64,000 bases of DNA from Sphingomonas sp. HF-S4 (GCF_032911445.1 NZ_JAWJEJ010000001.1:2480001-2544000); one strand, 5' to 3'; numbered from the stretch's first letter, positions 35,812 to 44,571 are shown. Notes: generated from the letters alone by a model not told the origin. A program made the numbers and translations.

Positions 35812-35982
35812 ATGGTCGTCTGCGTTTGCAATGCTATCCGGGAACAGGATGTCCGCGCCGCGGCGCGCGACGGCGCCACCAGCGCCTGCCAGGCCTATCG
35901 CGCGCTCGGCCGCAGCCCGAAGTGCGGCCAGTGCGTTCCGTTCGCGCGTGAGATTATCAATAACGAACGTGCGGCTGCGTAA
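35812..35982 (+). CDS. bfd: Bacterioferritin-associated ferredoxin
   Basis: A 56-residue Bfd-type 2Fe-2S protein, which reduces bacterioferritin to release stored iron. Cluster cysteines are Cys4, Cys6, Cys38 and Cys41 (CVC, CGQC). The ATG at 35812 follows GAGAGGG. Placed directly before bfr with tandem iron-box-like palindromes upstream, as expected for an iron-responsive release system. Confidence 0.95.
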   Translation: MVVCVCNAIREQDVRAAARDGATSACQAYRALGRSPKCGQCVPFAREIINNERAAA

Positions 35983-35995
35983 CGTTATCAACTGA

Positions 35996-36019
35996 AAAAC
36001 CGCGGATTTCTGCGGTTTT
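35996..36019 (+). terminator. Hairpin between bfd and bfr
   Basis: AAAACCGC (35996-36003) pairs with GCGGTTTT (36012-36019), an 8-bp perfect stem ending in T's. It may terminate bfd transcription or attenuate read-through into bfr, which begins 48 bases later. Confidence 0.6.
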
Positions 36020-36066
36020 CCGCGCTTGTTTTGTGCGCTATGGGCCTCCCTGACAATGATTAGGGA

Positions 36067-36558
36067 ATGACGGTCATGAAGGGCGACGCAAAAGTCCTCG
36101 AATATCTGAACGAGGTGCTCAAGAACGAGCTCACGGCGATCAACCAATATTGGTTGCACTATCGCCTGCTCGACAATTGGGGCGTCAAGAAGCTCGCCGA
36201 ACACGAGCGCCACGAATCGATCGACGAGATGAAGCACGCCGACAAGGTGGCGGAGCGCATCCTGTTCCTCGAAGGCCTGCCCAACTTCCAGCTGCTCGGA
36301 CGGCTGCGCATCGGCGAGACCGTCGAAGAGATCCTGCGCGCCGACCTCGCGGTCGAAGTCGAGGCAGTCGCCGTGCTGCGCGACGCGATCGCGCATTGCG
36401 AGACCGTGCGCGACTATGTCAGCCGCGACCTGTTCCGCTGGATCCTCGAAAGCGAGGAAGAGCATATCGACACGCTCGAGCGCCAGTTCGACATGATCGC
36501 GCGGATGGGGCTCGAGAATTACATCCAGCTCAACAGCAAGGCCGAAGAAGCGAGCTGA
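36067..36558 (+). CDS. bfr: Bacterioferritin
   Basis: Bacterioferritin (163 aa from MTVMKGD) stores iron as a 24-mer with haem between subunits. The ferroxidase site is complete: Glu21, Glu54, His57, Glu97, Glu130, His133; Met55 is the haem ligand (Met52 in E. coli numbering). An alternative ATG lies three codons downstream (MKGDAKV), closer to the canonical start. Encoded just after bfd, its redox partner. Confidence 0.97.
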   Translation: MTVMKGDAKVLEYLNEVLKNELTAINQYWLHYRLLDNWGVKKLAEHERHESIDEMKHADKVAERILFLEGLPNFQLLGRLRIGETVEEILRADLAVEVEAVAVLRDAIAHCETVRDYVSRDLFRWILESEEEHIDTLERQFDMIARMGLENYIQLNSKAEEAS

Positions 36559-36583
36559 CGGCAAGGACGGGGGCTACCAAACC

Positions 36584-36659
36584 CCGTTCGTTTCGAGCGA
36601 AGTCGAGAAACGCTGCCCAACGCTCGCGGCTGTTTCTCGACTTCGCTCGAAACGAATGG
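36584..36659. repeat. REP-like palindrome, 28-bp arms (second copy)
   Basis: Arms at 36584-36611 and 36632-36659 are reverse complements with one mismatch, and match the arms at 5344-5420. It lies between the converging 3' ends of bfr and the Hpt gene. Confidence 0.85.
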
Positions 36660-36697
36660 GTTGAGGTGCAGCCCCTCCGGCTTTCGCCGGATGACGC

Positions 36698-37120
36698 TTA
36701 AAGGACCGGCCGCCGCCCGAACGCAGCGACGGGCTTGCGCGCCACCAGCGGGTTGGCTTCGCGCTCCAGCATGTCGAGCGTGGTCTCGAACAGCGGGCGC
36801 AGCTTTACGACATGCTCGAGCGCCTCGGTCGGCGTCTCGCGGCGCTCGATGCAGCCGCGCGCGATCATCTCGATCGTCTCGGCCACGTCGGACAGCGGAT
36901 CGGCGCCGAACTGGCGCGCCTCGCCCTTGAGCGTGTGTGCGGGGATCACCATCGCGGTCGCATTCTGGCTGCGCATCGCATCCTCAATGCGATCGACCGA
37001 CTTGATCCCGTCCTCGCGGAAATAGCCCAGAATGCGGACGAAATTGGCACCCAGCTCCGAGCGCGCCTGCTGGAAGCTGTCCCAGTTGACCAGCGGATCA
37101 TTGGCAATCGTCACGTGCAC
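36698..37120 (-). CDS. Hpt (histidine phosphotransfer) domain protein
   Basis: A 140-residue single-domain Hpt protein; His62 in PAHTLKGEARQFG is the expected phosphorylation site. Such proteins shuttle phosphate between hybrid kinases and response regulators, like ChpT- or ShpA-type modules. No kinase lies beside it. Start: GTG at 37120; GTG at 37114 is also possible. A 19-bp palindrome lies 10 bases upstream. Confidence 0.88.
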   Translation of the reverse strand: MHVTIANDPLVNWDSFQQARSELGANFVRILGYFREDGIKSVDRIEDAMRSQNATAMVIPAHTLKGEARQFGADPLSDVAETIEMIARGCIERRETPTEALEHVVKLRPLFETTLDMLEREANPLVARKPVAAFGRRPVL

Positions 37121-37129
37121 ACCCCACTA

Positions 37130-37148
37130 AGTACCCCCCACAGGTACT
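37130..37148. promoter_or_regulatory. Perfect 19-bp palindrome upstream of the Hpt gene
   Basis: AGTACC-N7-GGTACT, with N7 = CCCCACA. Its position immediately before the Hpt start suggests an operator, but no known motif was recognised. Confidence 0.4.
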
Positions 37149-37252
37149 CCGGCGATGATAGGCGTCGAACGTAAACAGGGCGTTGATAGATGCGTCTGTG
37201 GCGTTTCCGGAAGCAATTCTAGACGCAAGCAAGTCGAATAGGGCCGTAGCGA

Positions 37253-38629
37253 CTATCCGTTCTTGTCGCGGTCGAACGGGTTCTTGGGCGCGCGCAGGCT
37301 CAACCGCACCGGTACCGCGCCGAAATCGAACTCCTTCCGAAGCCCGTTGATCAGATAGCGCTGGTAGCTCATCGGCAGCAGGTCGACGCGCGTGCCGAAC
37401 AGCACGAAGCTGGGCGGACGCGACTTGTTCTGGGTGATGTAGCGCGGCTTGATCCGCTTGCCGCCGGGCGCAGGCGGCGGGTTCGCCTCGATCGCACGCT
37501 CGAACCAGCGGTTAAGCTGCCCGGTCGAGACGCGGCGCGACCACGCCTCGCGCGTCTCGAACGCGACCTTCATCATCGTGTCGAGCCCCTTGCCGGTCAC
37601 CGCCGAGACGGTGAGCAGCGGCACGCCCTTGACCTGCGCGAGCCCCTCGTCGAGCGCCTTCTTGACCCCGTTGAACAGGCTGGAGGCGTCTTCGGCGACG
37701 TCCCACTTGTTCATCACGATGATCAGCGCGCGGCCTTCCTGAAGCGAGCGATCGGCGATCTTGAGGTCCTGAACCTCCAGCCCGCGCGTCGCATCGAGCA
37801 GCAGCACCACGACTTCGGCGAAGTCGATCGCGCGCAGCGTGTCCATCACCGAGAGCTTTTCGAGCTTCTCCTCGACGCGCGCCTTCTTCCGCAGCCCAGC
37901 GGTGTCGATCAGCCGGACTTTCCGGCTCACGCCCTCGAAATCCTCCCACTCCCAATCGACCGAGATCGAATCGCGCGTGATACCGGCCTCGGGGCCGGTG
38001 ATCATCCGGTCTTCGCCGAGCAGCCGGTTGACCAGGGTGGACTTGCCTGCGTTCGGACGCCCGACGATCGCCAGCTTGAGCGGCGCATCGGGCGCGTCCT
38101 CGTCCTCATCCTCGGCTTCGTCCTCCTCGTCGCGCTCGACATGCGGGAGCAGCGCCTCGAACAAATCGACCACGCCTTCGCCATGCTCGGCCGAGAAGGG
38201 GATCGGATCGCCCAGCCCCAATGCCATCGCCTCGAGGATGCCCGCCTCGCCGGCCTTGCCCTCGGCCTTGTTCGCCATCAGCACCACCGGGCGGTTGGTG
38301 CTGCGCAGCCAGCGGGCGATCTCCTCGTCGAGCGGCGTGACGCCGGCGCGCGAATCGATCAGGAACAGCGAGACGTCGGCCTCGCGCACCGCGGCCTCGG
38401 TCTGCGCGCGCATCCGGCCGGGGAGCGTCGCGGCGTCCTCGTCCTCATATCCGGCGGTATCCATCACCCGGAATTCGAGCCCGAGCAGGTTCGCCTCGCC
38501 CTCGCGGCGGTCGCGCGTCACGCCGGGCTGGTCGTCGACCAGCGCGAGCCGCTTGCCCACCAGCCGGTTGAACAGCGTCGACTTGCCGACATTCGGACGT
38601 CCGATGATCGCGACGGTGGGAAGAGGCAT
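37253..38629 (-). CDS. der: GTPase Der (EngA)
   Basis: Der (458 aa) is an essential GTPase with two G domains that act in 50S subunit assembly. P-loops GRPNVGKST (residues 10-18) and GRPNAGKST (~190), with two NKxD motifs (NKAE, NKWD), and a C-terminal KH-like domain ending RAPKNPFDRDKNG. It is the last gene of yfgM-bamB-der. Repeats at 38642-38839 separate it from bamB. Confidence 0.98.
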   Translation of the reverse strand: MPLPTVAIIGRPNVGKSTLFNRLVGKRLALVDDQPGVTRDRREGEANLLGLEFRVMDTAGYEDEDAATLPGRMRAQTEAAVREADVSLFLIDSRAGVTPLDEEIARWLRSTNRPVVLMANKAEGKAGEAGILEAMALGLGDPIPFSAEHGEGVVDLFEALLPHVERDEEDEAEDEDEDAPDAPLKLAIVGRPNAGKSTLVNRLLGEDRMITGPEAGITRDSISVDWEWEDFEGVSRKVRLIDTAGLRKKARVEEKLEKLSVMDTLRAIDFAEVVVLLLDATRGLEVQDLKIADRSLQEGRALIIVMNKWDVAEDASSLFNGVKKALDEGLAQVKGVPLLTVSAVTGKGLDTMMKVAFETREAWSRRVSTGQLNRWFERAIEANPPPAPGGKRIKPRYITQNKSRPPSFVLFGTRVDLLPMSYQRYLINGLRKEFDFGAVPVRLSLRAPKNPFDRDKNG

Positions 38630-38641
38630 AAGGAAAACTCA

Positions 38642-38752
38642 CTCCCCTCCCTGAAAGGGAGGGGCTGGGGGTGGGTGCGCGCGTCTGCGCGCCTCATAGA
38701 CTCAATGGCGGCCGGAAACAAAGTAGCGGACGGGGCATCGAGCCCCGCCCGC
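38642..38752. repeat. CCCCTCCC-type palindromic element, truncated
   Basis: A left half nearly identical to that at 12144 (CCCCTCCCTGAAAGGGAGGGG, then GGGGGTGGGTGCGCGCGTCT) with a GGGGCATCGAGCCCCG hairpin, but no right arm. A second, different repeat starts 14 bases on. Confidence 0.85.
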
Positions 38753-38765
38753 TTCGATCGTATCC

Positions 38766-38839
38766 GTCATCCCGGCGAACACCGGGATCTCCTGCCGTAT
38801 CGCGCCTTCGCCTGAGATCCCGGCGTTCGCCGGGATGAC
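38766..38839. repeat. REP-like pair GTCATCCCGGCGAAC... between der and bamB
   Basis: Arms at 38766-38791 and 38814-38839 are reverse complements with one mismatch over 26 bases (core CATCCCGGCGAACACCGG). It ends four bases before the bamB stop, at the 3' end of bamB. Confidence 0.85.
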
Positions 38840-38842
38840 GGC

Positions 38843-40165
38843 TCAGCGATACGCGCTCAGCTTGCCCTTGTCGTCGAGCACGTAGAGCGTGTTGTTGGCC
38901 ACCGTCAGCGGGAGCGTGATCGGCTCCTTGACGTCCATCGTCGAAGTCACGCTGCCGTCGGTCGGCGAGGCGAAGACGATCTCGCCCTCGCTGTTGCCGA
39001 GCACCAGCTTGCCGCCGGCCAGCACCGGGCCGACCCAGGCGATCGGGCCCTTAGACTTCTTCTCGTTCTTGAATCGGCGCAGCTGCGACATCCAGCGGAT
39101 CTTGCCGGTGCCGCGCGCGATCGCGAGCAGGCGCGCATCGTCGGTGACGACGAACAGCCACTCGCCCGCCGCCCACGGCGTCGAGATGCCGGCGATGGTC
39201 TGCTCCCACAGCGGATTGCCGCTGGCGATGTCCATCGCGACCATCCGGCCGCCCTGCCCGATCGCATAGACGCGGCCCTGGTCGATCACCGGCTCGGCAT
39301 CGATGTCCGACAGCGACGACACCGAGGTCGACATCGACGTGCGCGAAAGCACCACGTCCCACAGCGAGCGGCCGTTCTCGTAGCGATAGGCGTTGAGCTC
39401 GCCCGACGAGAAGCCCGCGACCACGGTGCCCTGCGCCGAGGCCGGCGCCGCGACGCCGAACACGCCCTGCGTCTCGAGGCTCGCCGAGACGGTCCAGCCG
39501 ATCTCGCCGGTCTCCTGGGTGAGCGCGAAGAGCTGGTTGTCCTGCGTCACGACATAGACATTGCCGTTGGCAAGGCTCGGCGAACCGCGCAGCGGCCCGC
39601 CGGGACGCTTGCGCCACACCACGCTGCCGTCGGCGACGTTGAGCGCGACGACGTCGCCCAGGCCATTGGTCGCGAAGGCGCGCTCGCCCTCGACGCTGAC
39701 GCCGCCGCCGAAGCGCACGCCCTTATTGTCGGTCCCCTCGGCGGTGCTGGCACGCCACAGCTCGGCGCCGGTATCGGCGGAGAGCGCATGGACCACGCCG
39801 CCGGTGTCGATCACGAACAGCTTGTTCTCCGAGACCACCGGCGAAGCGGCCAGCCGCTCCTTCTTCGAAGGCTTGGCGATGTCCTTGGTCCAGGCGCGCG
39901 ACAGGCTCGCGCCCAAGGCGAGATGCCCCATCGACTTGGCCGCGTTGCCGCCGGGCTGGCGCCAGCCGTCGTTCGCCGCCGCCTCGGGCAGCAGCACGTC
40001 GACCGCCGCGAGCGACTTGTCCGCCGTGACGTCGCTTTCCGAGACCAGGATCGGCACGCGCTCGCCGAGCACGGGGGTCTTCTTGCCGCCGCCTTTGAAG
40101 ACTCCGCAGCCGCTCACCATCGCGAGCGCCGCGAGAGCGGCAGTCACCCTCAGCTTGTTGTTCAT
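38843..40165 (-). CDS. bamB: Outer membrane protein assembly factor BamB
   Basis: BamB (440 aa) is a lipoprotein of the BAM complex that inserts outer-membrane beta-barrels. Signal and lipobox VSGC put the lipidated Cys at residue 20. Repeated AxxGxxxW PQQ-like blades (WRASTAEGTDNKG, VWRKRPGGPL, WTVSASLETQG and others) form an eight-bladed propeller. Its start overlaps the yfgM stop by four bases; der lies downstream. Confidence 0.95.
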   Translation of the reverse strand: MNNKLRVTAALAALAMVSGCGVFKGGGKKTPVLGERVPILVSESDVTADKSLAAVDVLLPEAAANDGWRQPGGNAAKSMGHLALGASLSRAWTKDIAKPSKKERLAASPVVSENKLFVIDTGGVVHALSADTGAELWRASTAEGTDNKGVRFGGGVSVEGERAFATNGLGDVVALNVADGSVVWRKRPGGPLRGSPSLANGNVYVVTQDNQLFALTQETGEIGWTVSASLETQGVFGVAAPASAQGTVVAGFSSGELNAYRYENGRSLWDVVLSRTSMSTSVSSLSDIDAEPVIDQGRVYAIGQGGRMVAMDIASGNPLWEQTIAGISTPWAAGEWLFVVTDDARLLAIARGTGKIRWMSQLRRFKNEKKSKGPIAWVGPVLAGGKLVLGNSEGEIVFASPTDGSVTSTMDVKEPITLPLTVANNTLYVLDDKGKLSAYR

Positions 40166-40869
40166 TGGGCCTTGATATCCTTCGACTGATCGATGGCGTC
40201 GACACCGAGTACGCCCGCCAGCTGAACCGCGCGTTGACGGATCGATTCGGGCACCTTCTCGCCACCCTGTGCGATCTGCCCATAGAGCCTTCCGGCCTCG
40301 GCGCGGTTGCCGGCCTTGAGATACGCCGCGGCGACGAGCTCGCCGGCGGTGCCCAGCCAGGGCGAATTGGGATTGGTCAGGCCCTTCAGCCGATCGATCA
40401 CGACCTGGGGCTTGAGGCCGTCATATTCGGCGACCGTCTGGCGGACGAGCGCGAGGTCGCGATAGGGCTGCTCGAACCTGGCGTTGTTCGCGACTTCGGC
40501 GAACTTGGCCGCGGCGCCCTTGGCATCGTTCTTCTGGAGCAGCAGATTGCCCTGCGCGATCCGCGCCATCGCGGCATAGCCCTCGCCGCCGTCCTTGGCG
40601 ACCTTGTCGAGCTCGGGGATCGCCTTGTCGGCCTGGCCCTGCTCGGCGGCGCGCATCGCGGCGTCATAGGTCTCACCCTGCGCGCCGGCCTTGCTCGCCT
40701 GGTGATGCTGCCAATAGAGCCAGCCGCCGAGCGCGGCGAGGCCGAGGACGACCGCGCCGATGATCCACCGGCCATAGCGGCGGAAGATCTGCGTCGCCTG
40801 CTCGCGGCGATATTCCTCATCGACTTCGCGCAGAAAGGCTTCGTCAGTAGTACCGGGAGGAAGCGCCAA
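40162..40869 (-). CDS. YfgM-like TPR protein (ancillary SecYEG factor)
   Basis: A 235-residue inner-membrane protein: a short cytosolic N-terminus, one transmembrane helix (residues ~33-51) and a periplasmic TPR domain rich in Ala and Gly. It matches YfgM-type proteins that associate with the Sec translocon and chaperones. Its place directly before bamB and der is the conserved order in many proteobacteria. Confidence 0.88.
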   Translation of the reverse strand: MALPPGTTDEAFLREVDEEYRREQATQIFRRYGRWIIGAVVLGLAALGGWLYWQHHQASKAGAQGETYDAAMRAAEQGQADKAIPELDKVAKDGGEGYAAMARIAQGNLLLQKNDAKGAAAKFAEVANNARFEQPYRDLALVRQTVAEYDGLKPQVVIDRLKGLTNPNSPWLGTAGELVAAAYLKAGNRAEAGRLYGQIAQGGEKVPESIRQRAVQLAGVLGVDAIDQSKDIKAQ

Positions 40870-40946
40870 GGGTGACTCCGTGGGATGGGTGCGGGCGCCG
40901 GACCTTAGCCGCGCGCCCTGCTTAAGGAAAGATTGCTGCTACTGCC

Positions 40947-41804
40947 TCAGTCGCGCGCGGGATAGACCTGATCGGCGCTGGGAAAGTCCCGCGACCGGAC
41001 TTGCGCGGCATAGGTCTCAACCGCGGCGGAAATGCGGCCAGCCAGATCGTCGTAGCGCTTGACGAAGCGCGGGGTGCGCTCGAACAGCCCGAGCATGTCC
41101 TCGGTCACCAGCACTTGCCCGTCGCACTGCGCCGACGCACCGATGCCGATCACCGGCACGCTCACCGCCGCGGTGATTTCGTTGGCGAGCTGCTCGACCA
41201 CGCCCTCGGCGACGATCCCGAACGCCCCGGCATCGGCGATCGCGCGCGCATCGTCGAGGATGCTGGCATGTTCGGCATTGCTGCGCCCGCGCGCGCCATA
41301 GCCGCCGAGCGCGTTCACTGCCTGTGGGGTCAGCCCGATATGCCCCATCACCGGGATGCCGCGCCGGGTGAGGAACTCGACCACCGGCGCCATCGCGGTG
41401 CCGCCCTCGAGCTTCACCCCCGCCGCGCCGGTTTCGGCCATCACCCGCGCCGCCGATTCGAACGCGCGCTCGGGGCTCGCCTCATAGCTGCCGAACGGCA
41501 GGTCGACGATCACCACCGAATGCCAGCTCCCGCGCACCACTGCCGCCCCGTGCGCGATCATCATGTCGAGTGTCACCGGCAGCGTCGAGGGCAGCCCGTA
41601 GATCACCTGGCCCAGGCTGTCGCCGACCAGCAGCACGTCGCAATGCGGATCGAGCAGCTGCGCCATCCGCGTGGTGTAGGCGGTGAGCATCACCACCGGA
41701 TCCTTGCCCTTGCGGTTGCGGATCGCGGGGACGGTCAGCCGCTTCATCGGCGCGGGCGTGGGATTGGCCCGGCTGGTGCCGGTGTCGAGCGTGTAGGTGG
41801 ACAT
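40947..41804 (-). CDS. panB: 3-methyl-2-oxobutanoate hydroxymethyltransferase
   Basis: PanB (285 aa) adds a hydroxymethyl group to 2-oxoisovalerate to make ketopantoate for pantothenate/CoA. Mg-binding region [12 protein letters not shown] near residues 60-71 and [11 protein letters not shown] (~154-164) are diagnostic. panC is not adjacent. The C-terminus is rich in acidic and polar residues. Confidence 0.97.
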   Translation of the reverse strand: MSTYTLDTGTSRANPTPAPMKRLTVPAIRNRKGKDPVVMLTAYTTRMAQLLDPHCDVLLVGDSLGQVIYGLPSTLPVTLDMMIAHGAAVVRGSWHSVVIVDLPFGSYEASPERAFESAARVMAETGAAGVKLEGGTAMAPVVEFLTRRGIPVMGHIGLTPQAVNALGGYGARGRSNAEHASILDDARAIADAGAFGIVAEGVVEQLANEITAAVSVPVIGIGASAQCDGQVLVTEDMLGLFERTPRFVKRYDDLAGRISAAVETYAAQVRSRDFPSADQVYPARD

Positions 41805-41851
41805 TGCGCGTCTCTAGTCGCTCGCGAAGCGCTACGCCAGCGACGCCGCGC

Positions 41852-42313
41852 TCAGTGGATCCAGCCGCGCCGCCCGGCGAACTGGGTCAGCCAGAGCTGG
41901 AACACTGCCACTGCGGCGATGAACAGCGGGAACGGCAGCGTGATCGCCGCCCCCTTGTGCGCGATCATGTCGGTGCCGAGGAAGACATAGCCGAACTGGA
42001 CGATCACCGCGACGAGCGAGACGATGTAGAGCAGCGAGGCGAATTTCGAGCGGAGCAGCAAAGCGATCGACCCGAGCAGCCCGCCGCCCACCGCCGCGGC
42101 ATAGACCGGATCGAACCAGCCCGGCAGCGCGGCGTAATAGGCGCGGTCCCAGTCGGTCGCCGCGGGGTCCATCGCTGCCCCCAGCGTCACGTGCATGTAG
42201 AAGGCGGCGCACCCCAGCAACCCCCACAGCACCAGCACGACCGCGACTGCGATGAACCAGCCCGGCGGCCGCTGCCGAAGATAGGTTGCCACGCATCCCT
42301 CCCATGCCTGCAT
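41852..42313 (-). CDS. Small multi-pass membrane protein
   Basis: A 153-residue protein with four hydrophobic helices (about 18-40, 70-86, 90-112, 124-143). Sphingomonad genomes carry similar unnamed proteins; no function recognised. It is 47 bases upstream of panB on the same strand. Confidence 0.65.
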   Translation of the reverse strand: MQAWEGCVATYLRQRPPGWFIAVAVVLVLWGLLGCAAFYMHVTLGAAMDPAATDWDRAYYAALPGWFDPVYAAAVGGGLLGSIALLLRSKFASLLYIVSLVAVIVQFGYVFLGTDMIAHKGAAITLPFPLFIAAVAVFQLWLTQFAGRRGWIH

Positions 42314-42359
42314 TGGTTGGAAGGAACGTACCGCAAATCGAACGACCCGGCTATGGCCT

Positions 42360-42707
42360 TCAGAGCAAGGCGCGGGCGTAGAGATCGGGCTTGAACCCGA
42401 TCAGGATCCCGCCGGGATGGTCGAGCACCGGGCGCTTGATCATCGAGGGTTGCGCCAGCATCAGCGCGGCCGCCTTGTCGGCGTCGAGCCCGGCCTTGTC
42501 GGCATCGGGAAGCTTCCGGAACGTGGTCCCGGCGCGGTTGAGGACGGTCTCCCACCCCTCCGCCGCGATCCACCGCGCCAGCCGCGCGGCGTCGATCCCC
42601 ACCGCCTTGTAGTCGTGGAAATCATACGCGATGCCGTGCTCGTCGAGCCAGCTCCGCGCCTTCTTGATCGTGTCGCAATTCTTGATGCCGTACATCGTGA
42701 CGGTCAT
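42360..42707 (-). CDS. ArsC/Spx-like protein (YffB family)
   Basis: A 115-residue thioredoxin-fold protein. Cys11 in IKNCDTIKKARSWL follows the YffB/Spx-like pattern of a single N-terminal cysteine; the C-terminal IKRPVLDHPGG is also typical. YffB-type proteins resemble ArsC but their redox role is not defined. The start MTVTMYGIKNC at 42707 is preferred over 42719. Confidence 0.85.
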   Translation of the reverse strand: MTVTMYGIKNCDTIKKARSWLDEHGIAYDFHDYKAVGIDAARLARWIAAEGWETVLNRAGTTFRKLPDADKAGLDADKAAALMLAQPSMIKRPVLDHPGGILIGFKPDLYARALL

Positions 42708-42819
42708 GCGAATCCCCAATGTTGGTTGCGCCCCGCTTTAGCCATCCCGCACGCGAAAAGCAGCCGGTCGCCGTCGCGATCGGGGTGGCCCGACACCAAG
42801 GCCACCCCGGACGCGCGGT

Positions 42820-43191
42820 TCAAGCCGGCATCGGCGCGAACACGCGCAGACGGTGGCCATCGGGATCCACCGCGAGGAAGGTGGTGCCGAAGCTCATCTG
42901 GGTGGGCGCCTGGAGGATCGGCAGGCCGCGCTGCTGCCAGGCAAGATGCGCCGCCTCGACCGCTGCTGCATCGGCAACCGCGAACGCGACTTCGCTCGCG
43001 CCCGACTGCCCGGTGCCCTGCGGCTCGGCCATGTCGCTTTTCCACAGCCCCAGCATGACGCCGTCGCGCAGCGGCAGGATGGCGATGTCGGGTTTCTGCG
43101 CCACGATAGGGATGCCGAGAAGCTCGTGGTACAAGGCGGCGCTGGCGGCATGGTCCGCAACGTGCAGCAGCAGATAGGTGAAGTCGGGCAT
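42820..43191 (-). CDS. VOC (glyoxalase/bleomycin-resistance) family protein
   Basis: A 123-residue VOC-fold protein with the paired beta-alpha-beta modules (MPDFTYLLLHVADHAASAAL and PTQMSFGTTFLAVDPDGHRL). DPDGHRLRVF at the C-terminus is a family hallmark. Metal-dependent enzyme or binding protein; substrate unknown. It lies downstream of a WYL regulator with a palindrome between them, suggesting control by it. Confidence 0.88.
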   Translation of the reverse strand: MPDFTYLLLHVADHAASAALYHELLGIPIVAQKPDIAILPLRDGVMLGLWKSDMAEPQGTGQSGASEVAFAVADAAAVEAAHLAWQQRGLPILQAPTQMSFGTTFLAVDPDGHRLRVFAPMPA

Positions 43192-43253
43192 GGAAGTCTC
43201 CTCGGGCGCCGCACGCAGGATCGCGTGCCGGCAAGGAGCGCGATACGCCGCCC

Positions 43254-43274
43254 TACTGTCAGTTTATGGCAGTA
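43254..43274. promoter_or_regulatory. Palindrome between the WYL regulator and the VOC gene
   Basis: TACTGTCA-GTTTA-TGGCAGTA, one mismatch. It starts two bases past the WYL-gene stop and about 60 bases before the VOC start, the place expected for an operator of a YafY/WYL-type regulator. Confidence 0.55.
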
Positions 43275-43275
43275 G

Positions 43276-43965
43276 TCACTGCTCGGGGACGCCGCGGATC
43301 GCGTGCCATTGCTTGAGCATCACGGCGCGACGGCGGGGATACCGTTCTTCGGACGCGTCGAGCGCGGCGATCCGGTCGATCCGGAAATGGCGATAGTCGC
43401 CGCGCAACTCGCACCAGGCGACGATCACGCGCACGCGATCGTAAAATGCCATCGCGATCGGCCAGACGACGCGCGCGCTCACACTCCCCTGCCCGTCCGC
43501 ATAGTCGATCCGGATCTTGCGCTCGGATCGGATCGCCTGGCGGATCGCAGCGATTTCCGCATCGCCTGCCGCGATCGGCTCGCCGGGACCGATCAGCAAG
43601 CCCGAGGTGTCGATATCCCGCTTGAGGTCGTCGGGAAGCACTGCGCCGATTTTCGCCAGCACGTTGCGCGCGGCCTTGCCCAATGCCCCGTCGGCACGCT
43701 CGGAAACCCATCGCGATCCGAGCACCAGCGCCTCGATCTCCTCCTCGGAAAACATCAGCGGCGGCAGCATGAAGCCAGGCCGCAGCACATAGCCGACTCC
43801 CGCCTCGCCCTCGATGTGCGCGCCCTGCGCCTTGAGGGTCTCGATATCGCGATACAGCGTGCGCAGCGACACGCCGAGTTCCTCGGCAAGAACGGCACCC
43901 GCAACCGCCCGTCGATGTCGGCGGAGAACCTGGATCAGATCGAGGAGGCGCTGCGCGCGCGACAT
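43276..43965 (-). CDS. YafY/PafC-type HTH-WYL transcriptional regulator
   Basis: A 229-residue regulator with an N-terminal HTH_11 domain (MSRAQRLLDLIQVLRRHRRA to LRTLYRDIETL, residues 1-44) and a WYL-type ligand domain (residues ~135-210). The start at 43965 is the family N-terminus; an ATG at 44019 in frame would add 18 residues. WYL regulators often control adjacent genes through short dyads such as the one at 43254. Confidence 0.9.
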   Translation of the reverse strand: MSRAQRLLDLIQVLRRHRRAVAGAVLAEELGVSLRTLYRDIETLKAQGAHIEGEAGVGYVLRPGFMLPPLMFSEEEIEALVLGSRWVSERADGALGKAARNVLAKIGAVLPDDLKRDIDTSGLLIGPGEPIAAGDAEIAAIRQAIRSERKIRIDYADGQGSVSARVVWPIAMAFYDRVRVIVAWCELRGDYRHFRIDRIAALDASEERYPRRRAVMLKQWHAIRGVPEQ

Positions 43966-44043
43966 AGCGGGTTCCCACGAGGTGCACCGACCATAGCCTG
44001 CCCGCCCGCAGACCACCACCGGCCGTCCGCACCCGCTTGCCGA

Positions 44044-44421
44044 TCACACCGCGACGAAGGTCAGCGCCTCGATCTTGTTGCCGTCGGGATCGCGCACGAA
44101 CGCCGCATAATAGTTCGCGTCATATTCGGGCCGCAGCCCCGGCGCGCCATCGCTGGTCCCGCCATTGGCGAGCGCCGCACGGAAGAACGCATCGACCGCC
44201 GCGCGCTTCTCGACTTCGAACGCCACGTGCACGCCGTTTCCCGGCGAAGCAGGCGCGCCGTCCGCCGGCAGGTTGAGGCTGAAAACCGTGATCCCCGCGC
44301 CGTACCCCACTGCCTCGTCCACATCGAGCGTGCGGCGCAGCCCGAGCTCGCGCATCACCGGATCATAAAAGGCACGCGCTCGATCCAGATCCGCAGTGCC
44401 GAGCGAGACATGGTGAAGCAT
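44044..44421 (-). CDS. VOC family protein
   Basis: A 125-residue VOC protein beginning MLHHVSLGTADLDRARAFYD, ending RDPDGNKIEALTF, both family hallmarks. Likely a small metal-dependent dioxygenase or lyase-like protein; substrate unknown. The in-frame extension to 44574 would read through a palindromic element and is rejected. Confidence 0.9.
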   Translation of the reverse strand: MLHHVSLGTADLDRARAFYDPVMRELGLRRTLDVDEAVGYGAGITVFSLNLPADGAPASPGNGVHVAFEVEKRAAVDAFFRAALANGGTSDGAPGLRPEYDANYYAAFVRDPDGNKIEALTFVAV

Positions 44422-44461
44422 GCGCAACCAACCGGCCGGTCTCCACCGAGTTCCCGCAAAA

Positions 44462-44571
44462 AGCCCCTCCCCTTCAGGGGAGGGGTTGGGGTGGGGCGTG
44501 TCGGTCTCACGAGCCCAGCGCCCGAGGACAGGCCCCACCCCCGACCCGATATTCCTAAAGGGGAGAGGCCT
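44462..44571. repeat. CCCCTCCC-type palindromic element overlapping a gene end
   Basis: Left end AGCCCCTCCCCTTCAGGGG, GGTTGGGGTGGGG, then GGCCCCACCCCCGACCC on the right and a degenerate end near 44571. The right end contains the last codons and TAG (44555-44557) of the GNAT gene. Confidence 0.85.

Noticed and set aside
9286..44571. CRISPR array made of the GC-rich repeats
   Set aside because: Repeats are isolated, palindromic and of variable length; there are no regular spacers and no cas genes.
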